Origin: Evansella cellulosilytica DSM 2522
Lineage (GTDB): Bacteria > Bacillota > Bacilli > Bacillales > Salisediminibacteriaceae
Direction: 5' to 3'
NCBI RefSeq assembly: GCF_000177235.2
Contig: NC_014829.1
Span: forward strand, 3,224,001 to 3,288,000
Length of the DNA stretch: 64,000 nt
Below, piece by piece: positions 1-9,942 of this stretch. The notes under the pieces were generated by a model that had not been told where the DNA came from, did not search any database, and was given only the letters and a program-made list of their open reading frames with translations. The position numbers and the translations under genes are program-made. Numbering within the stretch: position 1 is the first letter of the stretch; the number at the start of each line of letters is the position of its first letter.

Positions 1-546
1 TTTCCTACAATTTAGATGCTTTGAGGTTAACTCCTCTTATCATCATCTTCTATGGTTCCGCTGTTCCTTACACTTTAGCTTTCAATTACCGTTTTAGCTG
101 TCCTCTTTGACCCGTTAACCATCTTTTTGTCCATAGTTGGAAGGGCGCAAGACACTATTCCTTTGCTGGATTAGTATAGATTTTGCAACCACAAATACAA
201 AACCCACGATTAAACCTCTTAAACAGAAGCGAGAAACTTCATTTTGTTTCCCTATATCTTTACGAGCCTTACGAACGAGGATTCCTGGCGAGTCAGCATG
301 ACGGTCTTATAGCCTCCCGCTTACTTCGCTAACCACTTCTCAGGTCTACTTTTCAACGCCTTTACCGAGCTTCATACACAAAAGTAGTTAACCATTCATG
401 CATGTCGGAGTTTCAGAGCATCGTTACCAACATTTAACGATGAGTTGGAATTACACCAACCTATTCAAGCGTAAAGTTCAAAGATATATATCTTTGCCTA
501 GTTTTATTGCATATTTCTACGCAGATTGTCTAGGAACAACGCACAC
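1..546 (-). ncRNA. 5' part of a group II intron RNA (cut by window edge)
   Basis: Read on the minus strand, the radC exon ends at 547 and a segment beginning GTGTGCG (GUGYG-type intron start) follows at 546. No RadC coding continues after it. The segment has no convincing ORF and contains stretches I recall as typical of Bacillus class B group II introns. A candidate EBS1 (minus strand of 187-193, TGTGGTT) can pair over 7 positions, two of them G-U, with the last 7 exon bases GATCACA. The intron would splice out of the radC transcript. The 3' part and any reverse transcriptase lie beyond position 1. The class assignment is from memory of family sequences, so moderate confidence. Confidence 0.6.
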
Positions 547-652
547 TGTGATCCAAAATGTCGATGCCAAGCAGTTTTCCGCATTCAACAAGCCGTTTCG
601 TCACATCGATATCTTCACGACTTGGTGAACACTCGCCACTAGGATGATTATG
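547..652 (-). pseudogene. radC: radC distal fragment (JAB/MPN motif part)
   Basis: Translation from 652 downwards gives [16 protein letters not shown] then [19 protein letters not shown]. This is the RadC C-terminal region containing the His-x-His-Pro-Ser-Gly metal-binding motif. It joins exactly to the other half that ends SAASIVFAH at 60138. The frame stops 6 codons past LDH, inside the presumed intron. The fragment has no start codon of its own and is separated from its 5' half by about 59.5 kb, so RadC cannot be made unless the island excises and the intron splices. Confidence 0.9.
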
Positions 653-653
653 T
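649..653. repeat. left attachment core (direct repeat TATGT)
   Basis: TATGT lies at the radC/island junction and is repeated at 60137-60141. It contains the complement of the radC His codon CAT that is shared by both halves. The exact crossover inside these 5 bases cannot be decided from one copy. Confidence 0.65.
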
Positions 654-833
654 AGACTTATAGGTACACTATTAGGCGATAACTATTACATGGCGCATAT
701 ATCCCCATCCACCATTGATATTACAACATTTTCTATTTCGCCATTCCTAAAATTAATAAGGCTAAATGTAGCAATAAATATTATAAAAAGGTAAAATATA
801 AATAACAACATTTGAAGTAGGTAGGTCGATCAT

Positions 834-2078
834 ATGGAGTTAAATGAATCTTACAGGTTTATTGTAAAAGAGATTAAAGAGGTTGATGGTAATAATAAAG
901 TCGTATCGATAATGATACATGACCTAAGAACAAACATTCAAGTACCTCACCCGATTACAGAATTTATAACTGTAAAATACGCATATCATGGCAAATCATT
1001 AAATTCACAATTACTACCAGCCAGAGTAGTATGTCGTTTTCTAAACCATATTCTTAAATCAATAGATAAAAAAGACAAATTGTTCATGCAGCTATCAATT
1101 ACAGGTTTACAGAAGCTGAATCTATATCATGGTAGTAATTATATTTCTTATCTAACAAGAAATGGTTTATCGAGGAACACGATTAAATTGTATGAAGGGG
1201 TACTCACTAACTTTTTTGTGTTTTTAAGCGAGAATAACTATATCAATGAAAAGATAGAGGTTGAATTTAACTTTTACAAAGATAGAAGAACGGTTAAATC
1301 GTTATTTGAAAAAAGTCATCTGCAAACTAAATATCCTTCTTCAAGAAAATCAAATACTATTTTAAAACTAAAAGATTTCGGTAAGAATCGTTATGAGCTT
1401 ATGATTTTATTTATACAAGTGGCTAGAGCTGTTTCACCAGATATTGCATTAGGTATTTGTTTTCAGTTTTATGGTGGGTTACGTAGAGGTGAGGTTGTAA
1501 ATGTTACCAAATTGGATTTAAAGGTTATTCCAAATGAATCTATGATAGTTGACATAAAAGATAATAGACATATCTTATTTCCTCATTTGGAAGATACATC
1601 AAACGAGTTTCCAAAAAGAACAAATTATCTTAGCCCTAGGCTGTGCAAACAAATCATAATGGATATACCTTTAGTGTGGGAAGTTTACTTTGAGCATATT
1701 AAATACCTGCAAACTATGAAACCTAAAAATAAACAGGCAATATTTTTAAATAAAGATGGAAATGCAATGTCAGGTAAGGTTTATGATCGAAGGTTCAATA
1801 AAGTGAAAAAACGTTTTTTAGAGGAATTATTAAAGCAAGGCAGATATGAAGATTACACGTTATTAAGTGAAAGTTATTGGTCTACTCATATAGGTCGAGG
1901 AATTTACAGTAATATACTGTTTGACATGAAACTTACACCTACTCAAATAGCTATTGCTAGAGGTGATACTAATATTAATTCATCCATGGAGTATGTAGAC
2001 GAAAAAACAACTATAAATGCAATCAAAGACAATTTACCTCGAATTACAAAGTTAAGTGAAAAATATTTCCAAAACTAA
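834..2078 (+). CDS. tyrosine recombinase, first gene of GInt-like operon (GinA/TnpA-like)
   Basis: A 414-residue phage-integrase-type recombinase expected to act with the next three genes in island integration and excision. The N-terminal half holds a core-binding-like helical region (about 90-140). The catalytic part shows GLRRGE (Arg I near 217-218), HIGR as the HxxR box (352-355) and the likely nucleophile Tyr388 in MEYVDE. The usual second His position is Asp in GDTN. The start ATG has a weak upstream AGGTAGGT. It is the first gene from the island's left end and is followed after 38 bp by the second recombinase, in the order of a gin operon or Tn554 tnpA. Specific orthology is inferred from position and motifs. 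Confidence 0.85.
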   Translation: MELNESYRFIVKEIKEVDGNNKVVSIMIHDLRTNIQVPHPITEFITVKYAYHGKSLNSQLLPARVVCRFLNHILKSIDKKDKLFMQLSITGLQKLNLYHGSNYISYLTRNGLSRNTIKLYEGVLTNFFVFLSENNYINEKIEVEFNFYKDRRTVKSLFEKSHLQTKYPSSRKSNTILKLKDFGKNRYELMILFIQVARAVSPDIALGICFQFYGGLRRGEVVNVTKLDLKVIPNESMIVDIKDNRHILFPHLEDTSNEFPKRTNYLSPRLCKQIIMDIPLVWEVYFEHIKYLQTMKPKNKQAIFLNKDGNAMSGKVYDRRFNKVKKRFLEELLKQGRYEDYTLLSESYWSTHIGRGIYSNILFDMKLTPTQIAIARGDTNINSSMEYVDEKTTINAIKDNLPRITKLSEKYFQN

Positions 2079-2116
2079 ATAAAGGAGCAATGTCACAATT
2101 ATAGGAGGCAAATAAT

Positions 2117-5100
2117 TTGGAAGATAATCTTATTAAATTATCCTCATTTTTTTACAATAAACAAAATATTCCCGTCACTAAGAATAAAGTAAAACTCCTT
2201 ATTCAGGAAGGCTATCTTAATGTCAACAGAATTAACAATGTGGCCTATTTTAATCGTGATGAAGTAATGAAAGTTGTTCAGATTGAAAAGGACTTATCGG
2301 AAAACTATTTAAGTACAGATAGTTTTCTACAAACTGTTTGTAGATCGTCTAGTACCACATCTTATAGGAAACATTTAAGCGAAATACTATCTAAATGTAA
2401 TCAGGTATATAAAATAAAGACTGTTAACTACAGGAATTCATTATATTTCGCTAAATCTGATGTAGAAAAATTTATTGATAATGTATATCACAAAGACGAA
2501 CTTTTACACAAATTAAACATCAATATTTATATCTACGAAAACATTGTATATACCAAGAATGTAAATTTAATCAGAATCTCAAAAAATACAGAATACATCT
2601 CTAAATCCGATTTAACCAAAGTAAAAGTTTTATCAAAAAACTTTTCTTCCAGAGAACGTAAAGCTATATGGATCAAAGGAACAACAATAATCAAAAGTAG
2701 TATTTTTTCGAAATTAGTTAAGAAAAATGAAACTTTGTATAAACTCTGTCTCGAAAATTCAATCATACACTTTAAGAATCACGAAAAAATTTTATATGTA
2801 GAGTATTATTCTCTTTCATCGTTTTACAGGAAACATCTAAATTTATCAAATAACTACTATACTTTTACAGAGATTAGAAAATTATTTGGTATGAATAAAA
2901 CTTCAATTACCATTCTAAAATCTAACTTTATCCCTAGTTTATTTATAATGTGTGAAAAATTAGGTATTAAATATTTTAAAACAGGTCAGCAACTTTTAGG
3001 GGATAATATTTATTTCAAAAAAGAGCATGTTAATGAATTCCTAACTAATTATATTTCCAATAAAGAAGCGGTTAATCAATATAATATTACTTATCATCAA
3101 TTAAACTTCTTGACCAATCATCACAACATTGAACAGATTGATTTGCACATAAGATTAAGGTTCTATGAACGAAAAGACATTATTGAAATGTTTAACAAAG
3201 ATGATACATGGCTATATCTTGGGGAAAAAGATAAATTCCATTCTCTAAAAGAGACCTTACAACTTTTGAAAGTTTCAGATAGTGAACTAATCACTATTAG
3301 AAAAGACACTAAACTGTCTTTTTATAATTTCCACAACACAACCCATTACTACAAAGAAGAAATAAATAATTTATTAAAACTAAAACAGGATATTACAGAG
3401 AAGTATGTTCCTTCGGCTTTAGTTTCTGAAACACTTGGAGAACATTACTTTAGATACTTTAAAAATAGAAAAAAACCAACGGGTATCGAAAGATACGCTT
3501 TCGATATAGGTTCTCCAACATTCTTACTTTTTCCTAAATCAGAGTACGAAAAACTGTTAAAACAGAAAGAACATCAAGAACTATTAGATTCCATATCATA
3601 CAATGATCCACTTTCGGCTTTTTACGAACTATTGGAAATAAACGGCATTGAGTTTCACGAAAAATCACCTATTACACAACAATATTGGTTTGATTACTGC
3701 ACCGATTCTATTCTATATAACAATAAAGCGAAAGAAACTGTGCCCTACTTTGTAAATACCTTGGTAAAATGCACTAAATTATTATCGGACTTTATTTTGG
3801 ATTCGGAATTACATCTAATATCGAGCAATGAAATAAATTTTAGTTTACTAAATTCAAATATTCCAATTAATCATCGAAATATTATAATACCCTTTATTAA
3901 TAAACTTTATTACCGATTAATTCAAGATAATATTAAAACCTCATTCCAGGTTAAAAAAATAAAAAATTCGTCAAACACTAGAACTTTAAATCAAGACATG
4001 GGTATATATGATTACATTACCTTTAAGCAGATCTATTCATACGTAAATAACCTTAACCATAGAGAGATTGCAATAAATGACGGTTTATATAGAGTAAACT
4101 CTAGACAATCAAATGAATATGCTTATTCTTGGCTTTATATATTATTACACCTAAACAATGCTTGGAGACATAGGGATATATGTAATATAAAAATGATTAA
4201 TATTTCTTTTTTAAACATAAATTCATTAGAAGATTTTTCTAATAGAGATCTTACCAACGATGAAGTGGATAAAATCATTAATTTGCTTTTAACAAAAGAA
4301 TACATTGTTTCTAAAACTAAGGCTATCAATAATTTTTTCATATCTGATGACATAAAAGTCGCTGTTGCTAACGCCTATGTAATTTGTCATTTGATAAATC
4401 ATCATTGTTACCCTATTTCAGATAATATTATTAATTTTAACAATAAACAAAATAACTTTCTCGACACACATAACAATAATTTTTTTAAGGATTTTCCTAA
4501 AGAATTCAAATTTAAAAACAGAAAGATGAATAGAACATTACTTACTATCATGTATACACTACTAAAAAAGGAAAGACATGGTGGTGCAGCTCTTAACATT
4601 GCTCAGCGACTTCGTTCTCATAAAAGTGAGGAATCAACCAATATGTATATTAAAATCCCAGACGAAGATATTAATAAACTTTCGATAAACTTATTTAATC
4701 GTGGAATATTTGGTTATATACCAAAAATACTTAGTGAAATAGTTTACGGAAATACAACAAGCGACCTGACAGAAGAAACGAACAATATACTAAAGTTAAA
4801 ATCAGTATTCAAAGATATTTATAACATTGAAGCCACCTCGGGTTTTTTAAACAGTGTAATCAAACAAAAAGAATCTATAATCCAATTATTTATTAATAAA
4901 GGATCAAAAGAAGCATTTAAAACTTTAAACAAGCTCCAAAAGAATTTCTTACCTGGAAAAGACGATGACTTTCAATGTATTGTTTCGGAAAAAGGTTGTC
5001 TTAATACTGGTTTAGACTGTAAGAATTGTGTTTATTCTGTACCAAACTTTTATGCTACTGCTAACATAGTCTCTAGCGTTACAAACACACTAAAACAGTT

Positions 5101-5338
5101 TGAAAACGACTTCAACAATACTAATTTTGAAATTGAAAAGACAAAACAAGTAAATCTGTTGTTTATGGAATTAGATATTTTAGACGATGCCGTTAATAAG
5201 TTTGGCGAAGATGTAGTCTTTGGATTTTTTGAGGGAAGTAAACAAGGCTATATAAAGTTACTAGATTTATTAAATGATATTGATTCGGAAAAACCTATAC
5301 ATAAATACGCTACTTATACACCAAAAGGAGTTGAGTGA
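2117..5338 (+). CDS. very large divergent tyrosine recombinase (GinB-like)
   Basis: 1073 residues, starting at TTG 2117, 8 bases after a strong AGGAGG (2103-2108). The N-terminus resembles a helix-turn-helix of the kind that reads a short recognition site (residues 1-45), and several similar blocks seem to follow. The C-terminal third looks like a degenerate integrase domain: AWRHRD (Arg box), then RHGGAALNIAQRLRSH, and a Tyr in TNMYIKI. Near the end are clustered cysteines (C-x6-C-x6-C-x2-C), possibly a metal knuckle, of a kind also seen in the next gene. The stop overlaps the start of the third gene by 4 bp, which suggests translational coupling. It is far larger than ordinary integrases. 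The assignment rests on operon position plus motifs. Confidence 0.75.
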   Translation: MEDNLIKLSSFFYNKQNIPVTKNKVKLLIQEGYLNVNRINNVAYFNRDEVMKVVQIEKDLSENYLSTDSFLQTVCRSSSTTSYRKHLSEILSKCNQVYKIKTVNYRNSLYFAKSDVEKFIDNVYHKDELLHKLNINIYIYENIVYTKNVNLIRISKNTEYISKSDLTKVKVLSKNFSSRERKAIWIKGTTIIKSSIFSKLVKKNETLYKLCLENSIIHFKNHEKILYVEYYSLSSFYRKHLNLSNNYYTFTEIRKLFGMNKTSITILKSNFIPSLFIMCEKLGIKYFKTGQQLLGDNIYFKKEHVNEFLTNYISNKEAVNQYNITYHQLNFLTNHHNIEQIDLHIRLRFYERKDIIEMFNKDDTWLYLGEKDKFHSLKETLQLLKVSDSELITIRKDTKLSFYNFHNTTHYYKEEINNLLKLKQDITEKYVPSALVSETLGEHYFRYFKNRKKPTGIERYAFDIGSPTFLLFPKSEYEKLLKQKEHQELLDSISYNDPLSAFYELLEINGIEFHEKSPITQQYWFDYCTDSILYNNKAKETVPYFVNTLVKCTKLLSDFILDSELHLISSNEINFSLLNSNIPINHRNIIIPFINKLYYRLIQDNIKTSFQVKKIKNSSNTRTLNQDMGIYDYITFKQIYSYVNNLNHREIAINDGLYRVNSRQSNEYAYSWLYILLHLNNAWRHRDICNIKMINISFLNINSLEDFSNRDLTNDEVDKIINLLLTKEYIVSKTKAINNFFISDDIKVAVANAYVICHLINHHCYPISDNIINFNNKQNNFLDTHNNNFFKDFPKEFKFKNRKMNRTLLTIMYTLLKKERHGGAALNIAQRLRSHKSEESTNMYIKIPDEDINKLSINLFNRGIFGYIPKILSEIVYGNTTSDLTEETNNILKLKSVFKDIYNIEATSGFLNSVIKQKESIIQLFINKGSKEAFKTLNKLQKNFLPGKDDDFQCIVSEKGCLNTGLDCKNCVYSVPNFYATANIVSSVTNTLKQFENDFNNTNFEIEKTKQVNLLFMELDILDDAVNKFGEDVVFGFFEGSKQGYIKLLDLLNDIDSEKPIHKYATYTPKGVE

Positions 5339-6990
5339 TCTTGAGTGATAATACAACTACAATAACTAATGTTTCTTTTGATAACCCCTATTTATCCGAA
5401 TATGAAATTACTTACGCAAACAATTTAATATCTGAACTTAAAACAAATGGTATTTTTTTATCGAATTCACTTCACGATGACATTTGGTTATTCTCACATG
5501 AGTATAGTCCAGGAAGGTCTATTAAACTAGATTTCGGAAAGATTGAAAAAGATTTAAATAAAGATGATCAATTACTAATAAAATGTTGGATTGGTTCATT
5601 ACTTGATAAATACCGACCATCTACGTGTATTCACTATTTCCATCATTTTTGCATGGCAATCAATATTACAAACTTTTTCTCTTTAGATCGTATAAATCAT
5701 TTTGTAGAATGGCTTCATGAAGATCATATCACTAATAATGAAAAGACTTATGTTCTGTCTACTGTTTTTAGTTTTTTTGATTTTAGTGAAATTTCCAATT
5801 CAAGTAAATATCTTGCTAAATTATACGATATACGTAACAAAATTAAATTTGTTAAAAATCCTATTCAACTACCTTCATCAAGATATAGCCTATTATTCTC
5901 ATATTATTTAGAAAAATATTTTGCTGACATCAAAAAAGATGAATTATTTGATGATGAAGAAACTATAAAAAAGACAATCCTTTTCTATCCAATCTTAATT
6001 TGGTGGAATTTAACTACAATAATTCCAATAAGATCTACTGAATTTTGTTTAATAAAAAGGGATTGTATTTCAAAAGAAAATAATAAATATTTTGTTACAA
6101 TATCTCGAATTAAAAAACCATTAAATCAGAAAGATATAGTAAATTATTATAATAAAATTGAAATAAATGAAAGTATGTATCACTTATTAAATAATTATAT
6201 TGAGCTTACAGAAGAATATGGAGAAAGTGAAACACTTATCTCTTATAGATCATTAATTTACGTCGACAACACAGGACGTAGAAAACTTCAAAAAAGAGAC
6301 CTCAACTCATTCAATAAAAATAATTTAGAAAAGTTACTTAAACGTTTTTACAAAGAAGTTATTAACGAATATTATCAAATTAACGTACCTTTAAATCAAA
6401 AATTAAGTCCAAATGATACTCGCCACATAGCTTTTGTTTCACTTATGATGCAAGGTATTTCACCTGTTGAAATAGCTCGTTTAGGTGGTCATAGAACCAT
6501 AGCAGCACAGTATCATTACAGCTTTCACAAAGAATACTGGATTGATAACGAGGTATTTAAGTTAATTAAAAACTATAAAAACATATCTAATTTCGATAAC
6601 AATAATATTAGATATATTCCAGAAAATGTTAAACTAAAGGCTTTTGAATTACCTACATCAAGTTTTAGAGGCGAATTAGAAATTGGCTATTGTAGCGACT
6701 CTCTTATACGTTGTGAATCTAAAGAATGCATGCTCTGTAGCCACTGGCGAATTGATTTAGATGGTTTAAAAATAAAACATGATCTTATTATCGAAAAGGT
6801 TAATAAAAATCGAAATAATCTAATGGAACTCATGAATTTCATTTATAAAATTCATACAAATACAGTTTTAAATATCATGACACCCGAACACCTAGAAAAC
6901 GAGAAAGACTTACAGCGAACATTCCAAAAAGTTAAGTCAGAACTCCACAATTTATCAAAACTCATCCAAATTGAAAGGAGTATCTATTAA
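5335..6990 (+). CDS. tyrosine recombinase, third operon gene (GinC/TnpB-like)
   Basis: 551 residues. GTG 5335 overlaps the previous stop; TTG 5341 is an alternative with better spacing from AAAGGAG (5324-5330). The integrase domain shows PIRSTEF (Arg I), NDTRHIAF (HxxR box), GGHRTIAAQ (second His) and a Tyr in AAQYHYSF. At the HxxR position the first residue is Asn where most integrases have His. A Cys cluster (GYCSDS, RCESKECMLC) follows the catalytic domain, as in the upstream protein. Overlaps on both sides tie it to one four-gene transcript. Expected role: one subunit of a multi-recombinase complex for the island. Confidence 0.82.
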   Translation: MILSDNTTTITNVSFDNPYLSEYEITYANNLISELKTNGIFLSNSLHDDIWLFSHEYSPGRSIKLDFGKIEKDLNKDDQLLIKCWIGSLLDKYRPSTCIHYFHHFCMAINITNFFSLDRINHFVEWLHEDHITNNEKTYVLSTVFSFFDFSEISNSSKYLAKLYDIRNKIKFVKNPIQLPSSRYSLLFSYYLEKYFADIKKDELFDDEETIKKTILFYPILIWWNLTTIIPIRSTEFCLIKRDCISKENNKYFVTISRIKKPLNQKDIVNYYNKIEINESMYHLLNNYIELTEEYGESETLISYRSLIYVDNTGRRKLQKRDLNSFNKNNLEKLLKRFYKEVINEYYQINVPLNQKLSPNDTRHIAFVSLMMQGISPVEIARLGGHRTIAAQYHYSFHKEYWIDNEVFKLIKNYKNISNFDNNNIRYIPENVKLKAFELPTSSFRGELEIGYCSDSLIRCESKECMLCSHWRIDLDGLKIKHDLIIEKVNKNRNNLMELMNFIYKIHTNTVLNIMTPEHLENEKDLQRTFQKVKSELHNLSKLIQIERSIY

Positions 6991-6994
6991 TTAT

Positions 6995-7639
6995 ATGACT
7001 AAAAAAGGTCGAAAACCAATACTAACCGAATATGAAGCTAAAGAAATAGTAAATAGTTACGTTCTAAAGCATGGTGTATCGAAAGAGATTAAGTATATTG
7101 ATTTACACAATTATTGTATTGAATTATATCAGAATAAAGAGATATCTAAATTACCGTCAGAATCATTTTGGAGGAAAAAGGATCGAACTGGCAGAAAATT
7201 AATAGATGAGGTAAATTCAGCTCTATCTCACAAACTTGAAAGACATGAAAAAAATCATGAGCTACAAAGTTTAATAAACCTAATAGATAATAAAATAACA
7301 AATAAAGAACTAAAAACAACTCTTTTCAACGAATTAGAATCTAAGCAAAATAAAGTAGAACAGCTTGAAAAAGAACTAAATACAAAAGAAGAAAGTATAT
7401 TATCATTAAAAACATCACATGAAGATTTAAAAACATTGAATAAACAGCAACAAGAATTAATATCACAGGTTTTTCATTACTTTCTAAACAAGTCTTCACA
7501 TGAAAATTTAAATTTTTTTGATTCTGCACTAAAAAGTATATTCTCAAACCCCTTAGATTACCTTTCAGTATTAAAGAAAGAAACTCAAAATCAAAATAAT
7601 GTAGCTAACTTTTTTAAGAACAGACTGAAAAATAATTAA
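6995..7639 (+). CDS. small DNA-binding/coiled-coil accessory protein (GinD/TnpC-like)
   Basis: Start chosen at ATG 6995 (214 residues). The frame is open back to TTG 6971 within the preceding gene, and the AAAGGAG at 6974-6980 is rather far from the ATG. The N-terminal 70 residues are basic and helical (RKPILTEYEAKEIV), fitting a DNA-binding fold. Residues from about 85 to 155 form a charged heptad-like coiled coil (QNKVEQLEKELNTKEE). It closes the recombinase operon, the place occupied by tnpC in Tn554 and the small fourth gene in GInts, so an accessory role in recombination is inferred. No catalytic motif is visible. Confidence 0.7.
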   Translation: MTKKGRKPILTEYEAKEIVNSYVLKHGVSKEIKYIDLHNYCIELYQNKEISKLPSESFWRKKDRTGRKLIDEVNSALSHKLERHEKNHELQSLINLIDNKITNKELKTTLFNELESKQNKVEQLEKELNTKEESILSLKTSHEDLKTLNKQQQELISQVFHYFLNKSSHENLNFFDSALKSIFSNPLDYLSVLKKETQNQNNVANFFKNRLKNN

Positions 7640-8082
7640 AAAGAGGATAGTAATACACTATCTGATTACGTCCATAAGAATGTACCATTTTACCAATCGA
7701 GTAATATTGAAAATAATGAAAGATACTGTAGCTTTGAAATAAAGTTTGATCAAAAAAAATCTCTCAAACCCTGTATTTACGTTAAATTAAATAACGTGTT
7801 TTAAAAAAAAGATTGATCAAAAAGGGGTTATTCATTTGAGAAACACTGCACAATTTTTGTAAAAAAGTTTAATCATTTTCTGCTGTCGATTTTAAACTAA
7901 ACCCATTAGTTGAAATTGTATACGAGAGAGTTTGTGACGTTAAACTCTGAACTGTTGAAAAATATGTTTGCCAAGCCATATGATCCAGGAAATTCAATTA
8001 AATAATAAAGGGAAAAATGAAAGACTTGAAATGACAACAACAAAGGAAAATTTTAAATTTATCAGTCAAGGAACAAAAGAAA
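7640..8082. other. intergenic, no gene seen
   Basis: AT-rich tract between the recombinase operon and the converging helicase gene. It holds two related stretches around TTGATCAAAAA (about 7747 and 7811) and an AAAAAGTTTAATCATTTTC-like string at 7862-7880. A near-identical string recurs at about 51824, suggesting eroded repeat sequence. I see no ORF. Confidence 0.5.
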
Positions 8083-8117
8083 TGAAGATCAAAATTGAGT
8101 GCCAATTTTGATCTTCA
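8083..8117 (-). terminator. strong rho-independent terminator of the Gabija-like pair
   Basis: A perfect 15-bp stem (8083-8097 with 8103-8117) and 5-nt loop sit 22 bp after the helicase stop. On the minus strand the stem is followed by a T-rich tract (ATTTCTTTT). Confidence 0.75.
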
Positions 8118-8138
8118 TCAAATGATTTTGCTTAAGTT

Positions 8139-9938
8139 CTACTTTACACTCTGATACAATTCCTTCCAAAAAATTGATGGTTTTGGATAGAACGTCCTTT
8201 GACCATTCCAAGTCATTCGGGTATATTTTTTTGAACGTAATAAATAACATATTCTTTTAGCCCTAGATACACAAACAAAAAATACTCTCCGATCTTCACT
8301 TAGTTTTTTTGGGTCATTCACATTCAAATAATAAGGAAAAGTACCATCTTCCATTCCAAGCATGATCACCACTTCAAATTCTAAACCTTTTGAGCTGTGT
8401 CTTGTTGAGACAGTAACCTGGTTAACTGCTTTCCCTAAATTTGCAAATTTTTCTAAATCGTAGTTAGACTGGTTCTGATCTTTAATTTCTCGAAATAATA
8501 ATGTTAAATTATCAAGTTCATCAGGGTAAACCTTAGAGCTCTCTAGAACGGAATTCAATTTTAGTTCCTCAATTACAAAATTCAACCACTCTTCAAGGTT
8601 ATTAGTGAAAGTTCGACTTTCAGCGAGCATCTTATAGACTTTTTTTCTTTCTTGCATTAACTGGGTGAGTGTTAGAACTTTAATATGCCTGTTGTACAAA
8701 CTTACCCAAAAATCAAAAAGTTTAGAGAAGGACTCGTTTTCATTATTGATTACCCAAGCTGCACAGGATTCTAACCACATCACAACATCGCTACGTTTAA
8801 AATCAAACTTCGATACATAAAATGGAATATTTGTTTTTGCTAATAAATTTCCTATTGCCTTAATTTCTTTACCACCTTGAACTAATATACAAATCTCTTC
8901 TAGTGGAATACCCTTTTCTATGCATTCGGGTATAATGCTGTTAACGACATCATTATACTGATCATCTAGTTCTTCTTCACATGTTACAAAATGAAATTCA
9001 GCTTCACTTTTAAAATCTTTACCCGATATATATTTTCGTCCTTCCTGGTTTAACCCTACAAGTGAAGCGTCAATAATATCTTGATGACTCCTATAATTGG
9101 TAAAGAGTTCGATTGGCAATATATTCGGGTGTCGATATAGTTCGTTTAGATAATCTGGTATGGCTCCATTAAAGCTATATATGGATTGATCAGGATCTCC
9201 GACTGCAAATATTTTAATATTTGTCTTATGAAAAAGGGCTAAAACCATTTCATGCAAGGGTTTACCTAAGTCTTGGTATTCATCAATTAAAATCCAAGGA
9301 AACTTTGCCTCTAAGCATTTTCTAACATAATAATGATTTTGAATTAACAATGTAGCCATTTTTACAATTTCAATGAAATCAACCATACCCTTTGAACGAA
9401 GACGAATTTCATACTCTTTAGCAATTCTCAATGCCACTTCAAAAGGTTCTAGAGCAACAGAACTAATTCCATCAATACTTAGAGTTCGTTCTTTGTCCAT
9501 ATCCTCAATTCTAATTTTTTTAGGATCATAATCTAATTCAGAAACAATATTATCATAAATTTGTTTTCTATCTTTTTCTGAAATAATTGTTAATGGAAGA
9601 GGGACATCGTATTCGTATAAATGAATATAGGGACTAATAACTTCTGCAATACAAAATGCATGTACAGTTCCTAAAAAAACGTTCTGTCTTTTCTTATAAC
9701 CTAAATCATACAATCTATTAGTAAACTCTTTTACTGCTTCTTTATTGTAAGTGATACAAGCTAAACCCCTTGGAGGTTTTATTTTTTCGTACAAAAGTTT
9801 CATAATTTTTAAAGTTAAAACGGTTGTTTTTCCGCTTCCTGGACCTGCTTTAACGACTGTACTGACATTTGAATTGTAAGCTGCATACTGAGATTCATCT
9901 TTTTTTATTTGCTCAAGTTTTTTTTCATATGGAATCAT
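8139..9938 (-). CDS. gajB: UvrD/PcrA-like superfamily 1 helicase (Gabija GajB-like)
   Basis: A 599-residue SF1A helicase. Visible motifs: Walker A AGPGSGKTT (31-39), CITYNKEAV (Ia), DEYQD (219-223, motif II), GDPDQSIYSFNG (247-258, motif III), TRHSSKGLEFEVV (motif V) and VCVSRAKR (motif VI). It starts 4 bp after the stop of the OLD nuclease, so the two are one operon. An OLD-family nuclease followed by a UvrD-like helicase is the diagnostic pair of Gabija anti-phage systems (class 2 OLD). In such systems the helicase is thought to sense or process DNA ends and activate the nuclease. It is somewhat longer than the reference GajB, so 'Gabija-type' is safer than strict orthology. Confidence 0.85.
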   Translation of the reverse strand: MIPYEKKLEQIKKDESQYAAYNSNVSTVVKAGPGSGKTTVLTLKIMKLLYEKIKPPRGLACITYNKEAVKEFTNRLYDLGYKKRQNVFLGTVHAFCIAEVISPYIHLYEYDVPLPLTIISEKDRKQIYDNIVSELDYDPKKIRIEDMDKERTLSIDGISSVALEPFEVALRIAKEYEIRLRSKGMVDFIEIVKMATLLIQNHYYVRKCLEAKFPWILIDEYQDLGKPLHEMVLALFHKTNIKIFAVGDPDQSIYSFNGAIPDYLNELYRHPNILPIELFTNYRSHQDIIDASLVGLNQEGRKYISGKDFKSEAEFHFVTCEEELDDQYNDVVNSIIPECIEKGIPLEEICILVQGGKEIKAIGNLLAKTNIPFYVSKFDFKRSDVVMWLESCAAWVINNENESFSKLFDFWVSLYNRHIKVLTLTQLMQERKKVYKMLAESRTFTNNLEEWLNFVIEELKLNSVLESSKVYPDELDNLTLLFREIKDQNQSNYDLEKFANLGKAVNQVTVSTRHSSKGLEFEVVIMLGMEDGTFPYYLNVNDPKKLSEDRRVFFVCVSRAKRICYLLRSKKYTRMTWNGQRTFYPKPSIFWKELYQSVK

Positions 9939-9942
9939 TTAC

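Noticed and set aside
398..628. 76-codon plus-strand ORF
   Set aside because: It runs antisense across the intron start and the radC fragment, which has clear RadC sequence on the other strand; no ribosome site.
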